NCBI GenBank assembly: GCA_024231955.1
Contig: JAAEPZ010000764.1
Location: forward strand, 419,637-483,636
DNA: 64,000 nucleotides
Reading direction: 5' to 3'
DNA from: a bacterium
GTDB taxonomy: Bacteria > Krumholzibacteriota > Krumholzibacteriia > JACNKJ01
Part shown: piece after piece, positions 7,824-16,335 of the stretch
How the letters are laid out: each line of letters opens with the position of its first letter
How positions within the stretch are numbered: the stretch's first letter is position 1
Notes under the pieces: model-generated
Databases searched by the model: none
Told to the model about the DNA's origin: nothing
What the model saw: only the letters and a program-made list of their open reading frames with translations
Made by a program: the position numbers and the translations under genes

Positions 7824-9221
7824 ATGGAAGACACACCGAGAACAAATACAGATCTTGTTGCCAACCCGCACAAGGAAGCCGGACAGCTTTCCGTTCGTGA
7901 GTTTGTCGCAGTTGTATTCATTCATAAATGGACGATCTTTGTCTCCTTCCTGATCCTGCTCTTCGCTATCTTGTGGGGGCTCTCGCTGAGGGAGCGGGTA
8001 TATGTGGCGTCCGTCAAGTTCTACATTAATCGCGCCCTGCAACAACAGGCGTCTCTACGCTATGTTGGGCTTCTGGAATGGGAAGAGGAGATCAACTCTC
8101 TGGCCGAAATGGGCCGCAGCCAAGGGGTGCTGACCGGTGTTGCTCGTGAATTTGATGAACTGCGCGGCTGGGAGAATCCGCCTCTGGCAAGAATGCAGGA
8201 GGTTGCTGGTAGCATCGCTACTATCGTTGAGGTGACACCAGTTCCCGAAACCGACATCATCAACATCCTGGTTCGGGATGCCGATGCAGATACGGCTCTA
8301 GTACTGGCGGAACTCTATGGAAGTAATTTCATCAAGGAGTTCATGCATATATCCCACAAGAGCCACGGTAAGGATTTCTTTGAGAATGCACTGATCGATC
8401 TGGAAAATAAAATCGAGGAGACGAACGCCAAGAAGGTAGTTCTTCAGTCAGAGCAGGACCTTTATAGCTGGGAACACGAAATTGGCGCCCTGAATGAGTC
8501 TGTTCAACTCCTGGAACGCGAGTTAATCAACATGCAGATGCGTCGAGGTATGTTGGAAAAACAGATTGAACTTGAGTCCCGGTTCTTCGATGACCCAGAT
8601 AACTTTGTTCTGACAACCAGATTGAGGGAGAACAAGCTGATCGATCAAATCGAATATGAGTTGGGACGATTGGAATTTGAGCTTTCCCGTCTGAGCAGTA
8701 CCTACACTGCAGAGCATCGTCTGGTCAAGGCTCAGCATATGCAAATCGAAGCAACAAAGATTCAACGGTTCTCAATGATTGAAGCGGTAATCGTCGAGAA
8801 CAGACAACGTGTTGAGGAACTGTTTTCCGGTGAGATACATCTTCAACAAGAGATCGACCGGATCAGAAAACGTCTTGCCGAAATTCCGGCGGGTGCAGCG
8901 CAACTGGAATACTACAACTCCTACCTCGTCTCCCAATGGCGTCTTCATAGCGAGTTGATTCAGAAATATAATGATGCCGTTGCCAGTGTCGAACAGAGCC
9001 TGCTTGAAAACGAAGTCGTACAATTGGGACCTCCGAATATCGGTGGGCTTGAGGGGCAGACTCCCAAAATTGTGTCCTTTTTCGTTGCCCCTATTTTCGC
9101 CCTGCTCCTCTCGCTCTCCCTTGCTTTCCTTATGGAGGCCACCAATCATAGCTTCCAGAAGCCAGCAGATATTGAGGACTTTACCGGCTTGCCGGTATTA
9201 GCATCGTTCAGGAAGATCTAA
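7824..9221 (+). CDS. Chain-length determinant / polysaccharide co-polymerase (Wzz/GumC-like)
   Basis: 465 residues. Topology is that of the Wzz family: a cytoplasmic N-terminus, membrane segment at about 33-53, a long periplasmic region rich in predicted coiled coil (about 175-340) and a second membrane segment at about 418-440 preceded by the Pro-containing GPPNIGG..PK stretch. It controls chain length and bridges Wzy and Wza. The C-terminus stops soon after the second helix, so the kinase partner is a separate protein, encoded 9 bases downstream. Confidence 0.9.
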   Translation: MEDTPRTNTDLVANPHKEAGQLSVREFVAVVFIHKWTIFVSFLILLFAILWGLSLRERVYVASVKFYINRALQQQASLRYVGLLEWEEEINSLAEMGRSQGVLTGVAREFDELRGWENPPLARMQEVAGSIATIVEVTPVPETDIINILVRDADADTALVLAELYGSNFIKEFMHISHKSHGKDFFENALIDLENKIEETNAKKVVLQSEQDLYSWEHEIGALNESVQLLERELINMQMRRGMLEKQIELESRFFDDPDNFVLTTRLRENKLIDQIEYELGRLEFELSRLSSTYTAEHRLVKAQHMQIEATKIQRFSMIEAVIVENRQRVEELFSGEIHLQQEIDRIRKRLAEIPAGAAQLEYYNSYLVSQWRLHSELIQKYNDAVASVEQSLLENEVVQLGPPNIGGLEGQTPKIVSFFVAPIFALLLSLSLAFLMEATNHSFQKPADIEDFTGLPVLASFRKI

Positions 9222-9230
9222 GGTAGGATC

Positions 9231-9905
9231 ATGAAGCATTTCATCGAGCAAAGCGCTATAGGGGAGAAGCCTAACCCCACCCATTTCAACGAAGAGATCC
9301 TCCCCGAGTTGGAGTCCCTCTATGCGGTACTTCGCCCGGAATTGGCCAAAAGTAACAACTTCATATATCTGGCCTCCACCAACAGGGGCGAGGGCTCAAG
9401 CACGATCGCCTGGGCATTGGCCTATTACATCGCCATGCGTGAGAACCAGGATTGTCTTTTTGTCGATGGTGATATCAAACATCCGGTGATAAGAGTGGAC
9501 GACAGCATGCCGGAGTTGGGCCTGAGCGAATACCTGTTCTCGGATATTGATTTCAAGCTGCTCCCCTTCAAGACCGAGCTGCAAAACCTGTCCGCAATTC
9601 ACAGCGGGAATATCAAAGGATCCTACGTCCATCTCTCGGATCAGAAATCGGACAATTTCATTGAAGAGGCAAGTCGCTTCTACCGGACCGTTATCTTCAA
9701 TTCCGCGCCAGGGTTCAGCAAATATGCAGAGATGTGGGGCAAGCGATCCGACGCCCTGTTGGTTGTATCCCAATATCGTTCGACCAAACGTCAGATTCTG
9801 GAGAGGATGCTCCTGGGCTTCAAACAGGCCGACATCCCGGTTACGGGTATAATACTTAACAAAATCATCTTCCCCGTACCTGATTTCCTATATCGGCGGC
9901 TCTAA
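9231..9905 (+). CDS. CpsD/CapB-like P-loop protein with degenerate Walker A
   Basis: 224 residues, similar in layout to the cytoplasmic half of bacterial tyrosine kinases of polysaccharide systems: P-loop region at 50-58 (STNRGEGSST), Walker A'-like LFVDGDIKHP at 76-85, and a late hydrophobic strand TVIFNSAPG (about 145). The P-loop reads GEGSST where active kinases have GEGKST, so the invariant Lys is missing. There is also no C-terminal tyrosine cluster (it ends FLYRRL). It is therefore probably a non-kinase partner of the Wzz-like protein encoded just upstream (inference). Confidence 0.8.
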   Translation: MKHFIEQSAIGEKPNPTHFNEEILPELESLYAVLRPELAKSNNFIYLASTNRGEGSSTIAWALAYYIAMRENQDCLFVDGDIKHPVIRVDDSMPELGLSEYLFSDIDFKLLPFKTELQNLSAIHSGNIKGSYVHLSDQKSDNFIEEASRFYRTVIFNSAPGFSKYAEMWGKRSDALLVVSQYRSTKRQILERMLLGFKQADIPVTGIILNKIIFPVPDFLYRRL

Positions 9906-9907
9906 TC

Positions 9908-11407
9908 ATGCAGCGGGTGGTCTTTCAGAAAACACCCATTCTGGAGAGATTGGCCGGAAAGCTAGCCTTCAACGGTATCTTTTTCGCCGCAATCTTCATT
10001 GGATGTCTGCTTTCGTTAACCTTCAATAGCGGCAACTGGATTCACATTGTAGTCGTGGGGATCATCCCTTTCCTGATGTACGCCCTGATCAAGAACACCA
10101 TGATGGTGTTTCTGATCTGGATCGGCTCAACGCCCATTCTCAGCAATTTTGTGCGCGTCAATCTTGGCGCAGGGATCCCGGATATCACCATCAACAGAAT
10201 CGCCATCATTCTATTGATGATGACGCTTGTATTTCAGGCAGCCTCGAAGACCAGGACAATCAAGCGTACTACCGACCTTGAGTGGGCTATGCTGGGTTTC
10301 GGCCTGATTATCCTGCCCGCGATATTCAATGCATATGACCCAATTCAGGCCGGTCAGCAGATCTTCGATCACATCATCACCCCCTTCATCGTTTTCACGC
10401 TATCAAAGAATCTGATCTCCTCTCGTGAGATGATGCGCCCGCTGATCTGGACGCTGGGTATCGTAACCCTCTATTGCGCCGTTCTGGGATTCCAGGAGCA
10501 CTTCACCGAATACAGCTTCTTCACAGATTCCGGAAGGTTGAACTGGACTCAGGAGGACATGGCGGACAGAATTCAGGGACCATTCGACAGCCCCCAGGTT
10601 CTGGGGTCAGTGATGGTTGGCGGAGTTGTGTTCTTCTTTTACCAGATGATAAATTCCGCTCGGAACAGTGTGAAGTTCTTCAGCCTACTCATTGTTGTCG
10701 TCCATACATTCGTGACCTACTGGACATACCGTCGCTCCGTCTGGATGGGCTATGTCGCTACAATGATATTCTTGGCTATGGTGGATAAACGCTTCCTGAA
10801 GATGTTCTCCGTAATGACGATTGTCGGGATTTTCCTGTTCATCTCTAACTGGGAGCTCATCTCCCAATCCAACGTTTTCCAGGAGCGGGTAGCCAATGCC
10901 CGTACCGTTAATGACCGCTGGGTAATCTGGATCACCAGCATCGAGATCATCAAACAATTTCCCGTCTGGGGTACCGGCCTTGGCTGGTTCGGCACCTATT
11001 TCCAGAAATATTTCACCTTCTTCGGCAATACGGTAACGACCGACTACGCCCACGGCATCACATCGGCCCACAATTCCTACATCCGGATGTGGGTGGAGGG
11101 GGGGCCGATGCTTCTTATCAGCTATTTGATCATCCTTGTACTGATGACCAAAAGAGTATTCCTGTTGCTAATCAAAAAGATCGAACATCCCTTCGTCGGC
11201 ACGATGGAGGTAATGGTTTTCGTCGGTATCTGCCTTACTCAGTACCTGCAATCTCTGACCACCGACCTGATTTTTCACGGACAGTACTCGGCAATTCTGA
11301 TCTTCGTCATCGGCGGGGTCCTGTTCCAGGACAAGCCCAAAATGAAACCGGTTGCCGCTTCTCATCCAAGTGTATACAAACCTCCCCCTGAGAATGAGGA
11401 CACTTGA
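9908..11407 (+). CDS. O-antigen ligase / polymerase family membrane protein (Wzy_C)
   Basis: 499 residues with about 10-12 hydrophobic helices. The Wzy_C region is recognisable: NDRWVIWITSIEIIKQFPVWGTGLGWF (given here in pieces: NDRWVIW, FPVWGTGLGWFG) followed by the large periplasmic loop and AHNSYIRMWVEGG near residue 390. This HNxxxR/WxE pattern is typical of O-antigen ligases and exopolysaccharide polymerases. In a cluster with Wzz- and Wza-like genes a polymerase role is more likely than ligation to lipid A, but sequence alone cannot decide. Its TGA overlaps the TTG start of the next gene. Confidence 0.85.
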   Translation: MQRVVFQKTPILERLAGKLAFNGIFFAAIFIGCLLSLTFNSGNWIHIVVVGIIPFLMYALIKNTMMVFLIWIGSTPILSNFVRVNLGAGIPDITINRIAIILLMMTLVFQAASKTRTIKRTTDLEWAMLGFGLIILPAIFNAYDPIQAGQQIFDHIITPFIVFTLSKNLISSREMMRPLIWTLGIVTLYCAVLGFQEHFTEYSFFTDSGRLNWTQEDMADRIQGPFDSPQVLGSVMVGGVVFFFYQMINSARNSVKFFSLLIVVVHTFVTYWTYRRSVWMGYVATMIFLAMVDKRFLKMFSVMTIVGIFLFISNWELISQSNVFQERVANARTVNDRWVIWITSIEIIKQFPVWGTGLGWFGTYFQKYFTFFGNTVTTDYAHGITSAHNSYIRMWVEGGPMLLISYLIILVLMTKRVFLLLIKKIEHPFVGTMEVMVFVGICLTQYLQSLTTDLIFHGQYSAILIFVIGGVLFQDKPKMKPVAASHPSVYKPPPENEDT

Positions 11408-12510
11408 GGATCGCCATTCTGGCACCAACGGCTGCACCTGCGTTTCTGGCGGAAACGTCGGCTGCGATAGGTGGAGCGGAACGCCAGTTGGCTGCACTCG
11501 GACATGCTCTGACCGAACGGGGACATGAGGTTGACCTCCTCGTAGCCGGGACATCCGGAATCCCGGTTACGACCTCCTCCGGCACCATCTGGCCGATTTA
11601 TCGTCTGGGGGGGGTACCTCTTCTCAAACTGATCCATCCCAAGGGCAGTTCGATAGTGAGATTCCTCCGTGAGAAACGGAGCGATGTCGTGCTCCAACGG
11701 GGAGCATCGGAACTGACCGGACTGTCAGCCTGGGCATGCGGGAAACTGAATATTCCCTTTGTTTTTTGTCTGGCAAGTGACACCGATCTGAAGCGAGGCG
11801 CGGAGATTCTACCTCATCCACAGGATCGCCTGCTGTACAGATGGGGACTTGCAAGAGCGGACAGGATTGTCGCCCAGACCCGAGACCAGGCCAGCCTGCT
11901 GGAGAGGGCCTATAAGAGGGAAGCGGTGGTTCTCCCCTCTTTCCCTCACTATTCAGCCCCCGCAACAACAAAAGAAGAGCCGGGCAGTGCCATTCTATGG
12001 GGGGGGAACATTCGTCCAATCAAGCGACCCGAGTGGCTCCTTGAACTTGCCCACCTCAGACCTGACCTTGACTTCATAGTGTTCGGAGGGATCGCCCCCG
12101 GTCATGCCAAGTATGCCGAGGATATCATCTCCAGGCTGATTGCGCAGCCGAACATCGAGTATCTTGGTCCCGTTGCCCCCGGAGATCTTGGTTCAGTATT
12201 TGACCGGTGTAAGATCCTGCTAAACACATCTGAGGCTGAGGGCTTCCCGAACACCTTCCTGGAGGCTTGGCAGCGGGGGCTTCAAGTCGTGGCGACAGTT
12301 GACGCAGATGGTTTGCTTAAAGAGCGAGGGCTTGGCAAGTTTACGGATTCCGTATCCGGCATATCGGCACATGTTTCCGATATTCTGAAATCGCCTGAAG
12401 ATATTTCAGGAAAGAGAATATTGGACGCACGGGAATTTGTAGACGACAATTTCAATATGGAGCGGATCAGCGAACGCTGGGATACCCTGCTCAAAGATAT
12501 GACCTCTTGA
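11404..12510 (+). CDS. GT4-family glycosyltransferase
   Basis: 368 residues. It starts at a TTG that overlaps the preceding stop (TTGA), with GAATGAGGA just upstream. N-terminal GT-B domain with a GGAERQLAALGHAL helix (about 24-37), then LWGGNIRPIKRPEWLLELA (about 197-215) and the nucleotide-sugar-binding EAEGFPNTFLEAWQRG at about 278-293, the E-x7-E element of GT4 enzymes. Cytoplasmic repeat-unit transferase by family. It is translationally coupled to the ligase/polymerase. Donor sugar unknown. Confidence 0.88.
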   Translation: MRIAILAPTAAPAFLAETSAAIGGAERQLAALGHALTERGHEVDLLVAGTSGIPVTTSSGTIWPIYRLGGVPLLKLIHPKGSSIVRFLREKRSDVVLQRGASELTGLSAWACGKLNIPFVFCLASDTDLKRGAEILPHPQDRLLYRWGLARADRIVAQTRDQASLLERAYKREAVVLPSFPHYSAPATTKEEPGSAILWGGNIRPIKRPEWLLELAHLRPDLDFIVFGGIAPGHAKYAEDIISRLIAQPNIEYLGPVAPGDLGSVFDRCKILLNTSEAEGFPNTFLEAWQRGLQVVATVDADGLLKERGLGKFTDSVSGISAHVSDILKSPEDISGKRILDAREFVDDNFNMERISERWDTLLKDMTS

Positions 12511-12599
12511 GCCATATCTTGAGGTCCAATTTCGCCGACCGGATCCGTGGTGGACACTTGAGTATAATTGCAATGAAATGATACCATTAGTACTGGATA

Positions 12600-12623
12600 A
12601 TCGTTTTGCCAGTATGCTATACT
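12600..12623 (+). promoter_or_regulatory. Candidate extended -10 promoter before second priming transferase
   Basis: TATACT at 12618-12623 is preceded by TGC (extended -10). The best -35-like hexamer is TGGATA about 18 bases upstream (12594-12599). It lies in a 235-base gap and would give a leader of about 115 bases. Confidence 0.4.
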
Positions 12624-12745
12624 TTCAACCTCAAACAAGCATGTGAAACAGTGCCGTTACATTCTCTTGGAGGGCATATCGAAACTTCGCTACCGATCTG
12701 AATTAGCTTGAAGATCATCTCAGCCACACATCAAGGAGTTCGAGC

Positions 12746-13477
12746 TTGAAGAAGACTTCAGTGATTGCTGACTCTGCTGGCGAGGGGTACAGAGGAAGGT
12801 CTGGCCCTAGCCTGACTCTTGTTTCCAATGTGCCCATGAATGAAGCGTACAACAGCGGTGCTGCCGCCAAACGGCTATTCGATTTGGTTACTGCGTGTAT
12901 AGCGGTGCTTTTGCTTTTGCCAGTCTTTTTGATTGTAGCTCTGGCTGTGGCCATTTCTTCTCCCGGACCGCTCATCTTTACCCAGCGGCGAGTTGGGGAG
13001 AACGGCAATACCTTCAAGTTCTACAAGTTCCGTACGATGTACTTCAGGAATGACGATTCGATTCACCGGGCCTATTCCGAGCGTCTAATCAATGGCTGGG
13101 TGGCTCAGGGGAATTCTGACAATTCCTTCAAGATGGCAAACGACCCGAGAGTTACCCCTGTGGGCCGTTTCTTGCGAAAGAGCAGCCTTGATGAACTGCC
13201 CCAGCTTTTCAATGTTATCATGGGGCACATGAGTATGGTTGGCCCCAGGCCACCAATCGAGTACGAAGTGGAGTACTATCAGGAATGGCACAAGCAACGA
13301 CTGCTGATCAAACCGGGAATCACAGGATTGTGGCAAGTCAGTGGCCGCAGCAGTGTACCTTTCGATGAAATGGTCATGCTGGATATCCACTACCTCGAAC
13401 ACTGGTCGCTCTTGCTTGATATCAAGATTCTGCTGCGCACTATCCCCGTCGTTCTCTTCGGAGTCGGCGGTGTTTGA
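12746..13477 (+). CDS. Priming sugar transferase, copy 2
   Basis: 243 residues from a TTG at 12746 with AAGGAG 7 bases upstream. Same architecture as the 4.7 kb copy: one membrane segment (about 46-75) then the PF02397 core with SPGPLIFTQRRVG, YKFRTMY, NDPRVTPVGRFLRKSSLDEL, GHMSMVGPRP and PGITGLWQVSGRSS. The first 40 residues are unrelated to those of copy 1. The two cores differ enough in loops to suggest different sugars or different products. It stands alone between two possible promoters and ends before a hairpin at 13518. Confidence 0.93.
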   Translation: MKKTSVIADSAGEGYRGRSGPSLTLVSNVPMNEAYNSGAAAKRLFDLVTACIAVLLLLPVFLIVALAVAISSPGPLIFTQRRVGENGNTFKFYKFRTMYFRNDDSIHRAYSERLINGWVAQGNSDNSFKMANDPRVTPVGRFLRKSSLDELPQLFNVIMGHMSMVGPRPPIEYEVEYYQEWHKQRLLIKPGITGLWQVSGRSSVPFDEMVMLDIHYLEHWSLLLDIKILLRTIPVVLFGVGGV

Positions 13478-13491
13478 GGACAATCTTTCGG

Positions 13492-13520
13492 TTGACATTC
13501 ACGACTAGGCGAAATACACA
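13492..13520 (+). promoter_or_regulatory. Candidate promoter overlapping the downstream terminator
   Basis: TTGACA (13492-13497), 17-base spacer, TACACA (13515-13520). The -35 is perfect, the -10 poor. The -10 overlaps the 5' arm of the hairpin that follows. Confidence 0.3.
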
Positions 13521-13543
13521 GGGGCAAACGCTCCTGTTTTTTT
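13518..13543 (+). terminator. Intrinsic terminator between sugar transferase 2 and the WbpB-like gene
   Basis: Stem ACAGGGGC / GCTCCTGT (8 pairs, one G-T) with an AAAC loop, followed by seven T. It ends 5 bases before the GGAGG ribosome-binding site of the next gene. Confidence 0.75.
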
Positions 13544-13559
13544 GAGATGGAGGTATGCT

Positions 13560-14585
13560 ATGATCACACTGGGAGTTATAGGAACCGGTTATTGGGGACC
13601 CAATCTGGTTCGGAACTTCATCAATCAACCCAATGCGACAGTCTCCGCTATCAGCGATCTATCGCGCGACCGGCTGCAGCACATGTCCAGTCTTTATCCC
13701 CATCTGAAAACGACACAGGATTATCGTGAGCTGATCGACGATCCGGGCATAGACGCCATCGTCATCGCCACTCCCGTCCGCGCCCACTTCAAGCTGGCCA
13801 AAGAGGCTCTGGAAGCCGGCAAGCACGTCTTCCTTGAGAAGCCCTTGACCGACAGTTCCGAGGACAGTCTCGCTCTGGTCAATCTTGCCAAGCAGAACAA
13901 TCTCGTCGGTATGGTGGGGCACACGTTCCTTTACTCGCCTTCGGTTCTGAAGATCAAGGAACTTCTGGACGCCGGTGATCTTGGTGATATCCATTACGTA
14001 AGCACGACGCGCGTGAACCTGGGCCTTTTCCAGGACGACATCAACGTCGTTTGGGATCTTGCGCCCCACGACATCTCCATATTCAATCTGCTGCTCAACT
14101 CGGTCCCGGAAAAAGTGCACGCCGTCGGGCACAGTTACATCCAGCCTGATATCGAGGATGTCGGCTTTCTGACCTTCTCCTATCCGGGCGGACGCCTGGC
14201 CCACATCCATGTGAGCTGGCTCGATCCCAACAAGATCCGCAAGACAACGCTTGTCGGCTCGAAGAAGATGCTGGTTTACGATGATTGCTCGAATCTCGAG
14301 AAAATCCGCGTCTATGACAAAGGTGTCGACGTACATCGTCACTACGACACGTTCGGCGAGTTCCAGCTGGCCTATCGCTTCGGCGATATCCACATCCCCA
14401 AGCTGCAGGACGGCGAGCCCCTGAAGGCTGAGACAGCTCACTTCCTGGAGTGCATCACGGACAATGTGGAATGTCGTTCCAGTTTCGCCCACGGTCACCA
14501 GGTGGTCAAGGCGCTTGAAACGGCTTGCGAATCGATCCGCTGCGGTGGACGTGAAATTGCCATCGACTACAAGCTGGATCAATAG
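13560..14585 (+). CDS. Gfo/Idh/MocA-family sugar-nucleotide dehydrogenase (WbpB-like)
   Basis: 341 residues from the ATG at 13560, which has GGAGG 6 bases upstream; the frame runs further 5' to a TTG at 13542, which lies before that site. N-terminal Rossmann domain with LGVIGTGYWGPNLVRNF (GxGxxG) and the family motif HVFLEKPLT at about 90-98, whose EKP Lys is catalytic. The C-terminal half is the Gfo/Idh substrate domain (PHDISIFNLL near 170). By context it is the best candidate for oxidation of UDP-GlcNAcA at C3 before transamination by the DegT enzyme. The acetyltransferase gene follows 12 bases later. Confidence 0.87.
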   Translation: MITLGVIGTGYWGPNLVRNFINQPNATVSAISDLSRDRLQHMSSLYPHLKTTQDYRELIDDPGIDAIVIATPVRAHFKLAKEALEAGKHVFLEKPLTDSSEDSLALVNLAKQNNLVGMVGHTFLYSPSVLKIKELLDAGDLGDIHYVSTTRVNLGLFQDDINVVWDLAPHDISIFNLLLNSVPEKVHAVGHSYIQPDIEDVGFLTFSYPGGRLAHIHVSWLDPNKIRKTTLVGSKKMLVYDDCSNLEKIRVYDKGVDVHRHYDTFGEFQLAYRFGDIHIPKLQDGEPLKAETAHFLECITDNVECRSSFAHGHQVVKALETACESIRCGGREIAIDYKLDQ

Positions 14586-14597
14586 AGGGGGGATCAT

Positions 14598-15236
14598 TTG
14601 GCGAAGATTGAGATCCCGGACTATGTGACCTTGACCGATCCCCGCAATATCGATGCGGGCGTGCTGGTCGGCTACAAAACCGGACGTCGCAACGTGCCTC
14701 TCGAATTGATGATCGGGGCGGGTGCAAATCTCCGCTCAGGGACAGTGATCTACCAGGGCTGCACAATCGGCTCGGGATTGGAGACCGGTCACAATGTGGT
14801 GATCCGGGAGGAGAATGAGATCGGCGATGATTTCGCTGTCTGGAACAACACCGTCATAGATTACGGGTGCAGGATCGGCAACGGCGTGAAGATTCACGCC
14901 AACGGTTACATTGCCCAGTTCACGGAAATCCATGACAATGTATTCTTGGCCCCCGGAGTGACGATCGCCAACGACATGCACCCCGGCTGCCCGCAGTCGG
15001 CGGAGTGCATGCGCGGTCCGATCATCGAGGAGGGCGTTCATATCGGTGTCAATGTAACCCTGCTGCCCATGATCCGGATCGGAGCCGGAGCGTTGATCGG
15101 CAGTGGTGCGGTGGTTACACGCGATGTGGCTCCGCGGACAGTGGTCTTTGGCAATCCGGCCCGGGAAACCAAGTCGATCTATGAACTCAAATGCGTTACG
15201 GACAGGCGTGAGCGCCCGTTCGATCCGCCATCCTGA
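14598..15236 (+). CDS. Left-handed beta-helix N-acetyltransferase (WbpD-like)
   Basis: 212 residues from a TTG at 14598 behind AGAGGGGGGAT. Hexapeptide repeats run from about residue 45 to 185 (IGAGANL, IGSGLE, IGDDFA, IGNGVK, IGVNVT, IGAGAL, IGSGAV), ending with the common VTRDVAPRTVVFGNPAR. Such proteins are trimeric acetyl-CoA-dependent transferases on nucleotide-linked amino sugars. A short N-terminal strand region precedes the helix. Directly behind the WbpB-like gene, so a C3-amino N-acetyltransferase is likely (inference). Confidence 0.87.
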   Translation: MAKIEIPDYVTLTDPRNIDAGVLVGYKTGRRNVPLELMIGAGANLRSGTVIYQGCTIGSGLETGHNVVIREENEIGDDFAVWNNTVIDYGCRIGNGVKIHANGYIAQFTEIHDNVFLAPGVTIANDMHPGCPQSAECMRGPIIEEGVHIGVNVTLLPMIRIGAGALIGSGAVVTRDVAPRTVVFGNPARETKSIYELKCVTDRRERPFDPPS

Positions 15237-16335
15237 TTTCGTGTGTAAAGCGGGCGGCATACTCGTCCTGGCTTCAACGCTCAAAGTAGGCGGGGGTGAA
15301 CTGGTTCTCTCCCGCCTCTTGCTTGAGTTGCAGGAACAGGGTCTGGGCCTGACTCTCCTGACTCTCAAAGAGGCCGGGCCGGTCGGAGATGAACTGGCCA
15401 GACAGTGTACCGTGATTTCGATGGGGCTGCGCAGTACGCGTAGCCCCTCTGTTTTATGGCATCTGCTCAAGGTGCTGCGCTCCGGCAACTATCGCCTCGT
15501 CTATATCCAGGATCACCATGACTGCCTGTTCTGGGGGCGCCTTGCCGCTGCCCTCGCCGGGTTCATCCCCACGGTCTCTCCCGTCCACAACTCGGCTCAG
15601 GGCGATCTCAGAGCATTCCGGTTGTATAATCGTCTGTTGCTTGGCTTGAGTCCCAATCTGGTGACGTTGGGGCCGTGGCAGGAGGAGGCTCTGCGACGTC
15701 GAGAGTGCCTGCCGGAGGGCTTCTGGCAGACCATTCCCAACCCGGTCGACCTGGCCCCGGTCGGGGAGCAGGTTAATCTGAAGACGGCAGCCCGTGAACG
15801 ACTGGTGATCGGAGCGGTCGCAGCCCTGCGACCGGAGAAGCGGCATGATCTGATGCTCGAGTTGGTAGCCGTCTTGGGCCGTAGCCGTCCACTTGAGTTG
15901 TGGCTGATCGGTGACGGCGAGATGCGCGAGATTCTGACAAAGCAATGTGACGCACTGGGGATCAGCGACTCCGTTCATTTCCTGGGCAGGCGAGATGATG
16001 TAGCGGACCTGCTGCCCCGACTGGATCTTTTCCTCCTCACCAGCAGCGAAGAGGCTCTTCCCCTGTGCATACTGGAGGCAATCGCGGCAGCTGTCCCGGT
16101 TGCGGCAACTCCCCGGGGCGCCATTCCGGATCTTCTGGCCCAGGGACGTCGCGGTCTGCTTTTCAGCGGAGAGGATCCCTCCGCCTGGGCCAGACAGTTG
16201 GACATCTATCTGGCCAATCTGCCCAGTCCGGAGGAGCTTGCCGCCTGGGGACGGGAGATCGTCGCTGCGCACACGCCGGCGAAATTCACATCCAGCTATC
16301 TTGAACTGCTTGGCTACCTCGGGGGGGAGCGATGA
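15208..16335 (+). CDS. GT4-family glycosyltransferase
   Basis: About 375 residues from a GTG at 15208 (overlapping the previous stop by 29 bases). A GTG at 15241 is an alternative and the frame is open further upstream to 15103, so the start is uncertain; homology-like sequence begins at GILVLASTLKVGGGE. GT-B fold: the acceptor domain holds the GGGELVLSRLLLEL helix, and the donor domain holds VAALRPEKRHDLMLEL, IGDGEMRE and SSEEALPLCILEAIAAAVPV, the GT4 E-x7-E region. Stop overlaps the next start (ATGA). Donor and acceptor unknown. Confidence 0.83.
   Translation: MSARSIRHPDFVCKAGGILVLASTLKVGGGELVLSRLLLELQEQGLGLTLLTLKEAGPVGDELARQCTVISMGLRSTRSPSVLWHLLKVLRSGNYRLVYIQDHHDCLFWGRLAAALAGFIPTVSPVHNSAQGDLRAFRLYNRLLLGLSPNLVTLGPWQEEALRRRECLPEGFWQTIPNPVDLAPVGEQVNLKTAARERLVIGAVAALRPEKRHDLMLELVAVLGRSRPLELWLIGDGEMREILTKQCDALGISDSVHFLGRRDDVADLLPRLDLFLLTSSEEALPLCILEAIAAAVPVAATPRGAIPDLLAQGRRGLLFSGEDPSAWARQLDIYLANLPSPEELAAWGREIVAAHTPAKFTSSYLELLGYLGGER

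Noticed and set aside
15103..15207. Upstream extension of the glycosyltransferase frame to 15103
   Set aside because: It lies inside the acetyltransferase gene and does not resemble the family; similarity begins after 15241.
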